Below are positions 19,628-27,756 of a stretch of 36,939 nucleotides of DNA, in pieces. Origin of the DNA: a virus. The translations under genes and the position numbers were made by a program. The stretch covers positions 1 to 36,939 of the IMG/VR virus record IMGVR_UViG_3300033995_000630; one strand, given 5' to 3'. Numbering within the stretch: position 1 is the first letter of the stretch; each line of letters starts with the position of its first letter. Below the pieces are notes generated by a model, which was not told the DNA's origin, made no database searches, and saw only the letters and a list, made by a program, of their open reading frames with translations.

Positions 19628-19714
19628 GTGAGCGACATGAACCGGACACGGAGCGGAAGCGACGCGTGGCGGAAAGGGATAAACACCGCGCGTGCCTCAA
19701 CGCTCCGGCCCGGC

Positions 19715-19939
19715 TCAATCTCCACGAATGTGCGACAGCGACGGCATCTCGTCGCGCTGGGCGATGGTCACGGCCAGGCGTCCCTTCACGCGGCTCAACT
19801 CCGCGAGCAGTCGCATGACGTGGCCGGCGAGCGTGCCAGCGGTCCCGGTGTAGGCACCCTGGTAGCGGCGAGCGTCGAACTCGCACTGCTGGAGGTAGGC
19901 GTCAGAGAGGGGCTCGCGTGACGTATCGGAGTGGCTCAC
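19715..19939 (-). CDS. hypothetical 74-aa protein ending the late operon
   Basis: A small helical protein (SDAYLQQCEFDARRYQGAYT, AGHVMRLLAELSRVKGRLAV) of unknown family. The GTG at 19939 forms a GTGA overlap with the MazG-like gene; the 53 extra codons of the longer frame are shadow. It is the last minus-strand gene before the convergent excisionase-like gene. The 87 bases between them show no clear terminator. Confidence 0.58.
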   Translation of the reverse strand: MSHSDTSREPLSDAYLQQCEFDARRYQGAYTGTAGTLAGHVMRLLAELSRVKGRLAVTIAQRDEMPSLSHIRGD

Positions 19940-20502
19940 TTGCCAGATTCCTCCCGGTAGAGAACGAGCGCCAGCAAGGCATACGAAGCCAAGTCCATGA
20001 GGTTGTCTTCGACGCTCTCGTGAGAAAGGCGGCCCGTCTTGTTGAACGTCGCGAGCCTCGTCACCTTGTCTGACAGCCGCACCATCGCGCCCTTCCACGG
20101 CGGAATGCCAACGAACGACGCCCCATTGCGAATGTTCAGCAGAGGATCGGTGCCGTCGGGACAGCCGTACCCTGCCGACTTGCTCAAATGAAGCTCACGC
20201 ATCTCGTCCAGCAGGTCGAAGTACGCCTGGCTCGTGGGGTGCACGTCGGGCTTGATCAGCCCGTCGCCTGCGAGCCGCTGCAGCAGGTGCTCGATGTACG
20301 GCCCGTCCGCCAGCCTGTCCCACTCGGCATAGGTCTCGCTATCGTGTTGCAATTCCTCGGTACTTGCGTCAATGTCCCGAGGTTCTGTCGCGGGCTGCGA
20401 TACATAACCCACCATCTTCGGGTCATCCTTTGGCGTAGCTTCCAGCCTGGTCTTCACTGCCGCCCGCATTGCGTCGTTCGCGGCCTCAAGTGTCGTGGTC
20501 AT
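19936..20502 (-). CDS. MazG-like nucleotide pyrophosphohydrolase-type protein
   Basis: A 188-aa protein. The C-terminal 110 residues (YFDLLDEMRELHLSKSAGYG, then NIRNGASFVGIPPWKGAMVR, LSDKVTRLATF, ESVEDNLMDLASYALLALVL) match the all-alpha phage family related to MazG/dUTPase-type NTP pyrophosphohydrolases. The acidic E-D pair in ESVEDNLMD would bind metal. The N-terminal 75 residues are a variable leader. Such enzymes adjust nucleotide pools during infection. AAAGGA is six bases ahead of the ATG at 20502, and the frame upstream of it is shadow. Confidence 0.7.
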   Translation of the reverse strand: MTTTLEAANDAMRAAVKTRLEATPKDDPKMVGYVSQPATEPRDIDASTEELQHDSETYAEWDRLADGPYIEHLLQRLAGDGLIKPDVHPTSQAYFDLLDEMRELHLSKSAGYGCPDGTDPLLNIRNGASFVGIPPWKGAMVRLSDKVTRLATFNKTGRLSHESVEDNLMDLASYALLALVLYREESGK

Positions 20503-20543
20503 GGCATTCCTTTTTCTGGAAAATGGAAAGCATGCGGCGTGCG

Positions 20544-21554
20544 TCAAGCAGACCGCACGGTGCCGTCGCTCATGACGCGATAGTTGTTCACGTCGAACGC
20601 TCCACCCTTGTGGATCGTGGCCATGGCGAAGCCCCAGTTCCAGCGGTTGAACTTCGCGTACTCGGGCCGCAAGTCGCACAGACAGCCGGTGGACCAACAC
20701 GCCGTCTCATGGTGCCACATGTCGGATTCGGCATGGTTGCTTGTGCGGTGCGAATGTCCCACCAGCACCGTCGAGAGCGTCCGCAGGAAGGCACCTCGAG
20801 CGACGTTCACCGGGGCCGCCATTCCCTTGGGTAGCTCGTGGCCGTGCAGCACGGGCAACTTCCCCAGCATCACCGGCCGCTGGTCATCCACGAGCGTGAT
20901 GCCGTTCTTGTCGAGATCCAGCCACGCACAGAGTGACATTCGCGGATCGTCGCTGATCTCGGCGGCGTGTTGCCACAGCCAATGCTGCCACCTGTCTTCA
21001 TGGTTCCCGAGTTTGTAGATGATCGGGATCTGCGGGAACTCTTGCCGCAGCCATTCGATGAAACGCCGCACCGCTTCAAGCTCGCCTTTGAAGTCCCGCT
21101 GTGTCGGGTCTTTCATGTACCGCGAGATCGCGTAGAAGTCGGCGATGTCGCCGTTCAAGAGCAGGCCCGACAGTTCCTGCTCTTTGAGGAAGCCGATAGC
21201 GGCAGCCACCGCGATCTCAGAGTGATACGGCACATGCACGTCGGACAGAATCCCGACAGGCCCAAGCACGTCGAGAACGTGCGGCGTCCACGGCTGGGCC
21301 AATGTTTTCGGCATGGCGTAGATTTCGCCGGCCTGGCGTTTCGCTCGCGGAGCAGCCGCCTTGATCTGGCCGCGAGCCTGTTTGCCCTGCACGCCGAACT
21401 GCCTGGTTATACGCAGCCTCGCCTGGTTCAGCGTGATTGCACCGTTGGCCTCTTTCACCAGGCGGCGAGCCAGCGTCCGAGCCGGGGCATCGGGATGCTT
21501 GCGGCACAACTCGCGGGCCATCTTCGTGATCGCGTCGCCACGGTCATAGGCCAT
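20544..21554 (-). CDS. calcineurin-like metallophosphoesterase
   Basis: A 336-aa protein. All five metallophosphoesterase motifs are visible: SDVH (104-107), GDI (135-137), GNHED (183-187), HGH (237-239) and GHSH (266-269), so two metals can be bound. The N-terminal 85 residues form a basic, HTH-like region (RTLARRLVKEANGAITLNQA) not found in minimal family members, perhaps for DNA binding. GGGAGG is six bases ahead of the ATG at 21554, which overlaps the metallopeptidase stop by 11 bases. A DNA- or RNA-processing role is likely; the substrate is unknown. Confidence 0.88.
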   Translation of the reverse strand: MAYDRGDAITKMARELCRKHPDAPARTLARRLVKEANGAITLNQARLRITRQFGVQGKQARGQIKAAAPRAKRQAGEIYAMPKTLAQPWTPHVLDVLGPVGILSDVHVPYHSEIAVAAAIGFLKEQELSGLLLNGDIADFYAISRYMKDPTQRDFKGELEAVRRFIEWLRQEFPQIPIIYKLGNHEDRWQHWLWQHAAEISDDPRMSLCAWLDLDKNGITLVDDQRPVMLGKLPVLHGHELPKGMAAPVNVARGAFLRTLSTVLVGHSHRTSNHAESDMWHHETACWSTGCLCDLRPEYAKFNRWNWGFAMATIHKGGAFDVNNYRVMSDGTVRSA

Positions 21555-21831
21555 CCTGCACCTCCCTATAGCCCAGGCTCCACAACACGCGTGCAATATC
21601 CTTGCCCTGCTGCTCGACGTGCTCTTCGCTTTGCGTCGGGTTCAACGCGTGCAGCAGCTCGTGCACCAGCACCTCGAGCTTCTTTCGCCCACGCATGCGG
21701 GCGTCAAGGATGATTCGCGGGTTCTTCGCCTTCTGCGAGAACGTGTAGCCGTATGCTGCGCCCTTCAGCGTGGTGAACCGGATGAGCCACCGCTCGTCAC
21801 CGTTCAGCGTGAAGACATGATCCTCGGGCAC
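21544..21831 (-). CDS. HEXXH metallopeptidase-like protein
   Basis: A 95-aa protein. The zinc motif HELLH is at residues 57-61, followed by an acidic/His site (EEHV, 69-72) that could give the third ligand, resembling a SprT-like or minimal zincin core. I choose the GTG at 21831 because AAAGGA lies about eight bases upstream; the frame could also start at the GTG at 21855 (103 aa), which lacks such a site. It may cut virion or host proteins. Placement after the tail genes suggests a virion-associated or late role. Confidence 0.72.
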   Translation of the reverse strand: MPEDHVFTLNGDERWLIRFTTLKGAAYGYTFSQKAKNPRIILDARMRGRKKLEVLVHELLHALNPTQSEEHVEQQGKDIARVLWSLGYREVQDGL

Positions 21832-21868
21832 GGCGAGAGTCCTTTCACCGGCCACCCTAGCGGGGGCG

Positions 21869-22267
21869 TCAACTCGACACCGGCCCCCACTTCCCCACCG
21901 GGCAGGACTCGGCGGCCCACGAGAGCTTGCTGATGAACTTGGCCTGACGAACGACCGGGCACCCGCACTTCGAGCACGCCCCGCCTGATAGGAACTCGCA
22001 GCCCTGGCAGATAGCGAACCGCTCGGCTACTTGCTCATCGGTGGCGCGGGGCATCCCGGCGGCAACGTGCTTTGCGGCCGAGGTGGCGAAGTTCGCGGCC
22101 TTCTGAATCAGCGACACCCCGGGCTTCGCTCGCGGGTACGCCGGGTGCGTCTCATCAACCACCAGGCGGTCGCCGTCCTGACTCACGATGCACGCCCGCA
22201 CCTGCTCGAGCGTGTAGCCACGCTCGCGGCACCGGGCCTCAAGGTGATGCAGGCGGCAGCGGATCAT
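21869..22267 (-). CDS. Cys-rich phage protein with zinc-ribbon-like motif
   Basis: A 132-aa protein. The N-terminus RLHHLEARCRERGYTLEQVR and the phrase VSQDGD..VVDETHPAYPR are a pattern I know from phage proteins near the tail genes. The second half carries CQGCEFLSGGACSKCGC and a further Cys, enough for a zinc ribbon. The ATG at 22267 overlaps the upstream stop by ATGA. Its function is unknown; a role in tail-tip assembly or in host takeover is possible. Confidence 0.65.
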   Translation of the reverse strand: MIRCRLHHLEARCRERGYTLEQVRACIVSQDGDRLVVDETHPAYPRAKPGVSLIQKAANFATSAAKHVAAGMPRATDEQVAERFAICQGCEFLSGGACSKCGCPVVRQAKFISKLSWAAESCPVGKWGPVSS

Positions 22268-22971
22268 GGCAGCGGGTTGGCACAGGACAGCGACACACTA
22301 ACGCCACAGCCGCACATGCGATCAGTCCACGCGGCGTCCCAGGCTTCGCACACGGACAGAATGCCGAAGTACTCGCATTCATCTGGAAATAGCTCCACGT
22401 CCTCGCCGGCAGTCATTGACGACTCGCCATTGCACGACGGGAGGGCATCGAGCGTGTAGTCGGCGTACCACAGTCGTCCAGCGTTTGTGTAACCACCTGT
22501 ACCGTCGCAAAACCGGCAGCCATAGTAAAACAGCGAGTAGAAGTAGACCCTTGCCGTAATGCCCGACTCCGTGCAGTACAGACAGGCACGAGCCCGATAG
22601 TTGCAGGAAGAAATTAGCGTCTCAAATCCATCCTGAGCCAATGGATTGCAGGAGTATCCATCGCACAGCTCGAAAGCGTCTTCGCACGCAGTTTGGTAGG
22701 CAGGGGGAGTGCCGCACTCGACCAGCGTCCATCCGGACTGGTCGGTCTCGGCAGGGTTGAACCAGCTTGGAGATCCAGAACAGCCGGTCCCTGCGCATTC
22801 GGTTTCAAGCGACGCAGATCCGACAACCACCGTGTTGACTCTGACGCCGTTTACAACGACCGCCAAGGCACACTCGCCACACGAGCAACCGCCGCAGCAA
22901 CACGCCTGCTCAGTGCCAACCTGCCCGTCACGCAGGACGGGCTTGCCGTCTTGGAACGTGATGAGCGTCAT
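22264..22971 (-). CDS. very cysteine-rich minor structural protein
   Basis: A 235-aa protein with 23 cysteines by my count, about one in ten residues, including the cluster CCCGGCSCGEC near the N-terminus. The rest is rich in Gly, Thr, Tyr and aromatic residues and reads as an extracellular disulfide- or metal-stabilised beta protein. It has no signal peptide. It overlaps both neighbours by ATGA and sits between minor tail proteins, so a tail-tip or receptor-contact component is likely. I recognise no family. Confidence 0.62.
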   Translation of the reverse strand: MTLITFQDGKPVLRDGQVGTEQACCCGGCSCGECALAVVVNGVRVNTVVVGSASLETECAGTGCSGSPSWFNPAETDQSGWTLVECGTPPAYQTACEDAFELCDGYSCNPLAQDGFETLISSCNYRARACLYCTESGITARVYFYSLFYYGCRFCDGTGGYTNAGRLWYADYTLDALPSCNGESSMTAGEDVELFPDECEYFGILSVCEAWDAAWTDRMCGCGVSVSLSCANPLP

Positions 22972-23486
22972 GCGGAGGTAGAGCAGGTGGTGATGTCGTA
23001 CCAGCGGATGCTGACGCAGTCCGTGCTATCACTGGCGGTCGTGCCGCTGTTGTGGCCAAGCAGCTGAATCTTGGTGCGGTCAAACCCCGGCAGGGCCGAG
23101 AAGTCCACGCCGGCGTAGTCCATCGAGCACGTAGTCGTGCACGCCTTTTCCTGGCTGATTGCGTACCAGCCCCAGCCGTTGTGGCCGAGAGCCACCCACC
23201 GCTGCGTACACGCCGTCGTAGTCGAGAACGTGAGGAACTGGTTGTGGGCCACAACCGTGATGGCAGAAGCGAGGGGCTCGCCGTTGTAGACGGTCACAGT
23301 GGCTGTCGTTTGCTTGGCCCAGCCGTTGGTGCCTTCGTGCTTGGCCAGGAGCAGACGAACGCCGCGAGACACAGTCCCGTCCAGCGAGCCGCTCAGATCC
23401 TGCCGTGGCTCGTCACGCTCGACAAGCCGAACGGCCCGCCCGATACGCTTGGCGTCGTTAAGAGAAAAGCCGAACGTGTCAGCCAC
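22968..23486 (-). CDS. minor tail protein, putative
   Basis: A 172-aa protein of unknown family. The N-terminus (FSLNDAKRIGRAVRLVERDE) is helical, and the remainder is beta-rich with Thr/Ser/Cys and Trp (HNGWGWYAISQEKACTTTCS). It is the kind of small protein that accompanies tail tips. The GTG at 23486 has AGGAG six bases ahead, which itself overlaps the stop region of the gene upstream. The Cys content (six) links it in style to the Cys-rich gene downstream. Confidence 0.6.
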   Translation of the reverse strand: MADTFGFSLNDAKRIGRAVRLVERDEPRQDLSGSLDGTVSRGVRLLLAKHEGTNGWAKQTTATVTVYNGEPLASAITVVAHNQFLTFSTTTACTQRWVALGHNGWGWYAISQEKACTTTCSMDYAGVDFSALPGFDRTKIQLLGHNSGTTASDSTDCVSIRWYDITTCSTSA

Positions 23487-23489
23487 GGC

Positions 23490-23870
23490 TTACTCCTGAA
23501 ACACGACGTAGCGGATTTTTCCGGTGGTGCCGTAGCCCTTGGCTGCCAGCGTGATCGTCGGCACGAGCGGCAGGACAGCGGCAGCCCCACGGCCAAGCTT
23601 GCAGAACTCTTGGATGTTGGTGCCGTCATAGGAGCCGATGGCCACGTAGGCCGTCCCGCTGGTGGCGGTGCTCATGTTGCGGAACCCAGCGTAGCCAGCC
23701 GCAGAGACAGCCCCGATGGACAGCGTTGCCACGGCCGTGCTCACGCTGACGATCTGAGCGTGCACGCCCTGGGCCGCCTGGTCAAACTTCAGGCCCGACG
23801 CCGTGAACGTCTCGTTATGGTTTCCGTTGGACACGGCAACCGAGAGCGACAGTGTGACTTCATTCGCCAT
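23490..23870 (-). CDS. structural protein, putative minor tail component
   Basis: A 126-aa beta-rich protein with little charge: ANEVTLSLSVAVSNGNHNET, TSGTAYVAIGSYDG, KIRYVVFQE. It resembles other small decoration- or tail-type proteins of this genome in composition. The ATG at 23870 follows the stop of the next upstream gene by nine bases. No enzyme motif and no membrane span are seen. Family unknown. Confidence 0.6.
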   Translation of the reverse strand: MANEVTLSLSVAVSNGNHNETFTASGLKFDQAAQGVHAQIVSVSTAVATLSIGAVSAAGYAGFRNMSTATSGTAYVAIGSYDGTNIQEFCKLGRGAAAVLPLVPTITLAAKGYGTTGKIRYVVFQE

Positions 23871-23879
23871 GGCTATCTC

Positions 23880-24785
23880 CTACAAAAGCCCGCAAGTGCG
23901 GAGCATGATGGTGTGGTCTTTTTCGTCGTACGGCTTGATGCTCAGCACGCGTGGGTCTTCGCCGACAGCCTTAGCTGAACCATCGGCATTGAGCGGCACG
24001 GGCTTGCTCACCGGATTGCCGCTTTTGTCCATGATGGCCAGACGCTCGCCGTTCACGATTTCGTGATAGCCAACGTCGTAGTAGCGGATCTTCCAATCTG
24101 ACGGGTTGTACGTCCACTCGACAGACACGGACCACACCTGATTCTTTTGGTCGAAGTCGGCCCCGTAGCCAGTGACGCGAAGCGTGTACGGCGCAGCACC
24201 GAGGAACGCTGTCTGGTTGCACGTATTGAGGTAAGAGAACAGCGCCAGGAAATCAGGAGCCGTCGCGTTGGAGTTGGTGAACGTCAGCCGCAGCAGGGCC
24301 GTGTCTTCCTCGAGGCCGTCCACGGGATCGCCGGCCGAGTTCAGCGGCGGCTTTATCGGATCGTTTGGGTTCTCTTGATTCGACTCGCTTGCCGGCCGCC
24401 GCTCTTGTAGCGACTGCATAGAGATCTTCAACCACGTCCGCTCTTCGTCAGTCTTGCCCGGCTCGTCGCTATCGGCATCCGGCTTGCTGTCGTATTGAAT
24501 CGTCGCCTTGACGCAGAACTCGTTTTCGTCGTCGTAGTATTCAAAGTCGCGGCCCGTCACATAGAACTCGATGCCGCCGACGTTCTCTTTGTCGTTGACT
24601 TGCGGAATCTTGCGGTTGTAGAACTCCGGCCATGTGCTGGTGTCGTTCTTGATAGCGCCAAAATCCGGCGCTGCATCGCAGATGATGAGCAGCTCCACAG
24701 AGCCGGCGTACTGGATGCTGCCCTTTTCGGACTTCGTTTCGTTGAACTGAAACGAACGCAGCTGGCGGACGGTGCGAATTGCCAT
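23880..24785 (-). CDS. minor tail protein downstream of the tape measure
   Basis: A 301-aa protein of the type that follows the tape measure in siphoviruses. The first 100 residues are beta-rich with an acidic, aromatic patch (FEYYDDENEFCVKATIQYD), followed by a Pro/Asp/Glu-rich linker (about 105-155) and a second beta domain (APYTLRVTGYGADFDQKNQV). It may be a distal tail or baseplate-hub component. The exact family is not recognised. The gene starts three bases after the tape-measure stop. Confidence 0.62.
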   Translation of the reverse strand: MAIRTVRQLRSFQFNETKSEKGSIQYAGSVELLIICDAAPDFGAIKNDTSTWPEFYNRKIPQVNDKENVGGIEFYVTGRDFEYYDDENEFCVKATIQYDSKPDADSDEPGKTDEERTWLKISMQSLQERRPASESNQENPNDPIKPPLNSAGDPVDGLEEDTALLRLTFTNSNATAPDFLALFSYLNTCNQTAFLGAAPYTLRVTGYGADFDQKNQVWSVSVEWTYNPSDWKIRYYDVGYHEIVNGERLAIMDKSGNPVSKPVPLNADGSAKAVGEDPRVLSIKPYDEKDHTIMLRTCGLL

Positions 24786-24788
24786 TGG

Positions 24789-26258
24789 TTACACCATCGC
24801 CAGTTGGGCCTGGCCGAAGCCTGGGATCTCACGCACGGCAGCGGCCACGTCTTCGATGCCGTCGGCAGCCCGCTCGGTGTTGTCGGCCGTTTGCTTGGCA
24901 GCGTCGGCCCCGCTCAGCCGAGGATCGCCACCACGGGCGAGCATGTTGCGATAGGACTCTCCGCCGGACGAGCCGACCACCAGGGCGCTCAACTCAGAAG
25001 ACGCGGCCTTGATGGCAGCGCCGATACTCTCGCCGGCAGCTGCCCCAGCACCGGCAGCGCCGGCCTTTTGGGCATCCGCCTGGGCGGCAGCAAACTCACG
25101 GTCGAAGGCGGCAAACGGGCTGCCGATGTTCTGCACGGCCTGGCCGAACGTGTCGGCGGCTGACTGGCCGTACATCTCGCCCATCTGGCTGGCACCATTC
25201 GCCAGCTGTGCCGCTCCTTGAGCGCCTTGGCTGAGCGAATCTGCGAGCCCTGCGAATCCGGCAGCCTCGGCAAGCCCGGCCATGCCGTCCATGACGTTGG
25301 CCACGCCGTCGAGGATGATGCTGAACACTTCGCTGAACATCTGCCCGATCTTCGAGCCCAGGGCCATGAACACCTGGAAGATGCCTGTCAGCAGCGTCAT
25401 TGCGCCAACGACCATGCGAATACCGGAGACCAGCCCGTCCGCAAGCGTCTTCGCCATCGTCCAGCCGGCAGTGTTCTTGGCAAAGAAATCGACAATCAGG
25501 TTGGACGCAGCCGTAATGGCCGGCGCGAGTTCCGCCAGGAACTGATTGACGAATCCTTGCATCGGCAATGACAGCCGGCCAATCGCATCACCCATGGACT
25601 CGATGGCCGCAACCTGCGGGCCGCTCATCTTCACGCCCAGGTCGGTGAGCAGCCGATCCATCTCGCGGAAAGCCTGCCCGCCTTGCCGCAGGAAGTTGAG
25701 CATCCCCTGGCCGCTGCGGCCGAAGATGTCGATGGACGCTGCGGCCTGCATGTGCGGCGGCAGGGCTGCGATGCGGTCGGCAATCAACGCCAACTGCTCG
25801 GTCGTGCTCAGCCCAGCCAGATCGTCCATCGTCAGGCCGAGTTGAGCGAACGCCTTGGCCGCAGCCGGCGTGCCTTGGGCCAACTCGCCGACCATTCGAG
25901 CGGTACGACGCAGGCCCGTAGTGAGCAGCTGCTGACTCACGCCCGACTCGGCAGCCACCTGCTGCATCACCTGCAATTCACCAGCCGCCACGCCCAACTC
26001 TTGCGACAGGTTGTGCAGGGCTTCCGCAGAGCGGGTCGCCGAAGTCAGGGCGGCAACCGCTCCAGCCAGAGTGGCGAACCCGCCCACCACCGGCATCAGC
26101 ATCGGCATCATTCCGCCAAGCGTTCCGCTCAAGGCAGAAAGCCCGCCGACGCTCTTCTGAAATCCCTTCAGCTGTCGCCCGGCCTTAGACAGCCCAGCCG
26201 TCAATCCGCCCGTGCTGGCGGTGATGCTGACGTTTACGCGGCCAAAGTTGTTTGCCAT
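24789..26258 (-). CDS. tail tape measure protein
   Basis: A 489-aa protein, long, Ala/Gly-rich and helical, with hydrophobic segments at about residues 40-72 and 285-330. The N-terminal part (VNVSITASTGGLTAGLSKAG, VMQQVAAESGVSQQLLTTGL, DIFGRSGQGMLNFLRQGG) matches tape-measure proteins. Tape-measure length sets tail length; by the usual rule of about 0.15 nm per residue the tail would be some 70 nm, short for a siphovirus. It lies directly after the frameshifted chaperone genes, the universal order in this virus group. Confidence 0.85.
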   Translation of the reverse strand: MANNFGRVNVSITASTGGLTAGLSKAGRQLKGFQKSVGGLSALSGTLGGMMPMLMPVVGGFATLAGAVAALTSATRSAEALHNLSQELGVAAGELQVMQQVAAESGVSQQLLTTGLRRTARMVGELAQGTPAAAKAFAQLGLTMDDLAGLSTTEQLALIADRIAALPPHMQAAASIDIFGRSGQGMLNFLRQGGQAFREMDRLLTDLGVKMSGPQVAAIESMGDAIGRLSLPMQGFVNQFLAELAPAITAASNLIVDFFAKNTAGWTMAKTLADGLVSGIRMVVGAMTLLTGIFQVFMALGSKIGQMFSEVFSIILDGVANVMDGMAGLAEAAGFAGLADSLSQGAQGAAQLANGASQMGEMYGQSAADTFGQAVQNIGSPFAAFDREFAAAQADAQKAGAAGAGAAAGESIGAAIKAASSELSALVVGSSGGESYRNMLARGGDPRLSGADAAKQTADNTERAADGIEDVAAAVREIPGFGQAQLAMV

Positions 26259-26262
26259 GGTT

Positions 26263-26912
26263 TCATCGCGGGATCGCGTTCAGCGTGGCGAGGATCTGAT
26301 CTGGTGTCTGTGCCCGCTTCGGAACCGGCAGAAACTCCTCTGGCCGCTTGACGGGCTGCCGCTTGCCTCGGTTTGCGTTGTATCTCTGAGCAATCGCCAC
26401 GGCGTCCCTAAGCCACTCGTCGCCCCACGGCTCGAGCAGGTAGTAGCCCATCCAGCCGTACAACTGATCGACGCCCATCTCGTCGGCCAGCCGCTCTACG
26501 TCCCAGATGCCAAGCTTCAAGGCCAGCCGGTACAGGAACGCGAGCACCGGCTGCCGTTCTATTTTCCCGCCGCCTCCTCCACTGCGTTGCCGCCGATGCC
26601 GTTCAGTTTGAATCCCGCATCGACGATGGCCTGCACGATGTCCGTGTCCAGTTCGCCGATCCACTCCGCGTCTGCGTCCTCAAACATCCGCGTGCCGTCT
26701 TCGTTCACCACCACCATGGCAACGAATCGTGCCCGCACGTTGTCCAGGTTGACGCCGCCAACCTTGCCGCCGGTCACGATCTGCTCGAAGCGGTCGCGGT
26801 CTTTGGCAGAGAACTTGGCGACGTAGATGGTGCCGCCAAGTTCTGGAACGTCTAACGCCACGCGGGGACGAACGCCACGCTTGGCTTTGATCTGCTCACG
26901 AGTAAGAGCCAC
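26263..26912 (-). CDS. tail assembly chaperone, long form made by -1 frameshift (GT type)
   Basis: Two overlapping frames joined by a -1 slip at 26562-26568. Codons 1-117 are shared with the short form; after the slip translation continues ATA GAA CGG (I-E-R-Q-P) for 99 more residues to the stop at 26263, giving 216 aa. The added part (AFLYRLALKLGIWDVERLAD, YGWMGYYLLEPWGDEWL) is typical of the T half of G-T chaperones and has no ribosome-binding site of its own. As in lambda, the long form would bring tail-tube subunits to the tape measure. Confidence 0.82.
26559..26912 (-). CDS. tail assembly chaperone, short form (G type)
   Basis: A 117-aa protein starting at the GTG at 26912 with AGGAGG about eight bases ahead. 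It reads TREQIKAKRGVRPRVALDVP, then GGTIYVAKFSAKDRDRFEQI and DTDIVQAIVDAGF, the pattern of siphoviral tail assembly chaperones encoded between the tail tube and tape-measure genes. The stop TAG directly follows the slippery sequence. It would coat the tape measure during tail assembly and is absent from the mature virion. Confidence 0.82.
   Translation of the reverse strand: MALTREQIKAKRGVRPRVALDVPELGGTIYVAKFSAKDRDRFEQIVTGGKVGGVNLDNVRARFVAMVVVNEDGTRMFEDADAEWIGELDTDIVQAIVDAGFKLNGIGGNAVEEAAGK
26562..26568 (-). promoter_or_regulatory. -1 ribosomal frameshift site GGGAAAA
   Basis: Minus-strand heptamer G-GGA-AAA in the chaperone frame, followed at once by the zero-frame stop TAG (26561-26559). 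It fits X-XXY-YYZ and is one base different from the lambda G/GT site GGGAAAG. The -1 frame is open for 99 codons after it. Confidence 0.85.
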
Positions 26913-26933
26913 AGTCCGCGCCTCCTGTCAGCA

Positions 26934-27335
26934 CTAGCTCGGCAGCGTGCCGCTGAGCTTGATGGTGAGCGTGCCGCTCATCATGTCTTCCATCTGGGCA
27001 CCAGCCTCAAAGCCGGTGGCATAGCCGAAGGCGCTCCAGAGCGTGGTGGTCGTGCCTCCACTGGCCCAGTAGACGTTCACGACTTGGTTGGTCGCGACGT
27101 TGGCCATGTCGGCGGTCGGCTTCACGCCTGGGTCGAAGAGCACCTCGACCGAGAGCTCGCCGGGGTCGTAGATGGCGGAAGCCACAAACTCCTTGGCAGA
27201 CGATGTCATGTGCGTCGCATCGGCAACGGCACGCGAAACGCCGCCGTGATTGACGCCGGTGATCTTGTAGCCGGTCGCCGTGTGAAGCGCCGTCCCGAAC
27301 GACACAAACGTGCCCTGACCAATATCGACTGCCAT
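26934..27335 (-). CDS. major tail (tube) protein
   Basis: A 133-aa protein just upstream of the tail chaperones, where the tail-tube gene always lies. It is beta-rich with Gly/Thr/Val (DIGQGTFVSFGTALHTATGY, SVEVLFDPGVKP, EDMMSGTLTIKLSGTLPS); the last strand, with TLTIKLSG, is the usual tail-tube C-terminal strand. It would polymerise into hexameric rings around the tape measure. The ATG at 27335 has a weak GAG-type ribosome-binding site. Confidence 0.8.
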   Translation of the reverse strand: MAVDIGQGTFVSFGTALHTATGYKITGVNHGGVSRAVADATHMTSSAKEFVASAIYDPGELSVEVLFDPGVKPTADMANVATNQVVNVYWASGGTTTTLWSAFGYATGFEAGAQMEDMMSGTLTIKLSGTLPS

Positions 27336-27342
27336 GGCTTTC

Positions 27343-27756
27343 TCAAGCCTCCGTAAAGGTGATCTCTACTGACAAATCCGTGCGGTAGATCGGGAGTTGC
27401 TCCCCGTTGTTTGGCGGCTCCTGCGTGTCATCGTCGCTCTTGACGACGGCCAGCCGAATGCTGCCTGTTACCTTGAATTGTAGGGCGAGGCGAATGGCTC
27501 GGGCGAGGTTTCGCACGCCCACGAGAGAGTCACCGATGGCCGAAATCGTGAACGTCGCACGAGTGATTCCCGTCATGCCCTGCATGTGCATGAACGGCCC
27601 TCGGCCAGTGTTCTCACGCTGGTAAACAATGCACGGCAGGTCGGCCCCTTGCGGAGCCTGGACGGCATAGATTCGCCCGCCAACATGCATGGCAATGTCG
27701 GCGTCAGCCGACAGCAGCTGCACGAGCGACTCGTCGATATGAGTGGTGGTGGGCAT
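27343..27756 (-). CDS. tail terminator / DUF3168 protein
   Basis: A 137-aa protein with the DUF3168 pattern: DESLVQLLSADADIAMHVGG, RIYAVQAPQGADLPCIVYQR, TFTISAIGDSLVGVRNLARA and a closing strand DLSVEITF. Members cap the tail tube and join it to the head. It starts directly after the HK97 gp10-like stop, as is normal, and ends just before the tail-tube gene. Confidence 0.82.
   Translation of the reverse strand: MPTTTHIDESLVQLLSADADIAMHVGGRIYAVQAPQGADLPCIVYQRENTGRGPFMHMQGMTGITRATFTISAIGDSLVGVRNLARAIRLALQFKVTGSIRLAVVKSDDDTQEPPNNGEQLPIYRTDLSVEITFTEA

Noticed and set aside
19628-19714. Bidirectional terminator between the excisionase-like gene and the end of the late operon
   Set aside because: The convergent position predicts one, but I see no stem followed by a T-run on either strand.
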